This document shows positions 6,597 through 7,015 of a DNA stretch of 7,015 bases, piece after piece. The position numbers and the translations under genes are program-made. The DNA lies in contig CAAERF010000020.1 of NCBI GenBank assembly GCA_900758315.1, forward strand, positions 1-7,015, given 5' to 3'. The notes under the pieces are model-generated. The model was not told the origin of the DNA, searched no databases, and saw only the letters and a program-made list of their open reading frames with translations. Origin of the DNA: an uncultured Oscillospiraceae bacterium. Lineage in GTDB: Bacteria > Bacillota > Clostridia > Oscillospirales > Oscillospiraceae. Within the stretch, counting starts at the first letter, position 1; every line of letters begins with the position of its first letter.

Positions 6597-7015
6597 TTAC
6601 GGGATCAGCAGTTTCATGCCGACCCGGATGGCGTTGGAAGTCAGCCCATTCAGCACACGGATATCTGCACAGCGGCTGCCGCTTCCCAGTTCCTTATCTG
6701 CGATCTTCCAGAGATTATCACCGGGAACAACGGTATAGATCCTGCCTGCTGTGAACGCATAGGTATCCGCACTGTTCAGGACATATGCCACACCGTCCTC
6801 TGCCTCGGCACACTTGATCTTCAGCCAGCCATCACAGAACTGCACCACTTCCACAAGGGCATTCTTCTTATAGACCGCTACGACCTCCGCTTCCAGACTC
6901 GGCTTTTTGCGGATGTTCATGAGGGTCTTGAGCTTGCCGTAGGCAATGGTCGCCGGAAGCTCCTCCGCAGTCGGGAACTCATTCTCATCCACAGCGGACT
7001 CCTCATTCTTATCAA
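6597..7015 (-). CDS. SH3-LysM cell-wall-binding protein, probably 5' partial
   Basis: Small peptidoglycan-binding protein without a visible enzymatic domain. Counting from a GTG at 6992, residues about 18-78 form a bacterial SH3 (SH3_3-like) module, with the typical 'MNIRKKPS' core and 'GWLKI' strand. Residues about 84-131 form a LysM domain, with 'YTVVPGDNLWKIA' and the closing 'IRVGMKLLIP'. The frame stays open upstream of the GTG to the window edge, reading an acidic stretch (DKNEESAVDENE) that looks like a linker, so the gene most likely starts outside. The alternative is a true start at the GTG, which has a GAGGAG six bases upstream. No signal peptide or membrane segment is visible in the part seen. 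It lies just before the endolysin, which suggests a lysis or virion cell-wall role. A tail or baseplate LysM protein is an alternative. The domains are clear; the exact role is inferred. Confidence 0.85.
   Translation of the reverse strand, partial: DKNEESAVDENEFPTAEELPATIAYGKLKTLMNIRKKPSLEAEVVAVYKKNALVEVVQFCDGWLKIKCAEAEDGVAYVLNSADTYAFTAGRIYTVVPGDNLWKIADKELGSGSRCADIRVLNGLTSNAIRVGMKLLIP

Noticed and set aside
1..7015. CRISPR arrays, tRNA genes, rRNA, and insertion-sequence ends.
   Set aside because: No regularly spaced repeats, tRNA-like cloverleaf, rRNA segment, or transposase with terminal inverted repeats was seen.

Overview
This window looks like one end of a prophage, or another phage-derived integrated element, in a mid-GC Gram-positive anaerobe of the Clostridia. 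A Lachnospiraceae or Ruminococcaceae-type host is my inference. The grounds are AGGAGG-type ribosome binding sites, SH3/LysM wall-binding modules, a bifunctional amidase/glucosaminidase endolysin, and large serine recombinases of the type common in Clostridia elements. Every gene I accept is on the minus strand, so the biological order runs from high to low coordinates.

Right end (about 7015-6597): an SH3 plus LysM wall-binding protein whose frame is open to the window edge. It is followed by a short gap holding a 10-bp stem-loop and a T-run, which together look like an intrinsic terminator lying directly against the ribosome binding site of the next gene. Next (6526-5060) comes a 488-residue modular endolysin: zinc amidase, GH73-type glucosaminidase, linker repeat and SH3 domain. 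It has no visible signal peptide, so it probably needs a holin, which is not in the window.

A 167-bp gap (4893-5059, extended to 4890 before the next start) holds two inverted repeats and no convincing gene. One is a long imperfect palindrome that is a candidate operator or recombination-site component. Then come two large serine recombinases in tandem (4889-2529 and 2494-194), 34 bp apart and each with its own ribosome binding site. They are presumably co-transcribed and end at a very strong intrinsic terminator (126-178). Both keep the catalytic serine and arginine residues, but they are clearly diverged from each other. The first has a roughly 160-residue N-terminal extension containing a duplicated short helical motif. 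The second has a greatly enlarged cysteine-rich zinc region and a long C-terminal tail. The last 125 bp holds no firm gene. It is where an attachment site or host junction could lie, and a possible gene start runs off the left edge.

The working model is lysis genes at the late end of the element next to an integration/excision module built from two non-identical serine recombinases. The most unusual points are the asymmetric recombinase pair, the N-terminal extension, the enlarged zinc domain, and the terminator placed just before the endolysin start.
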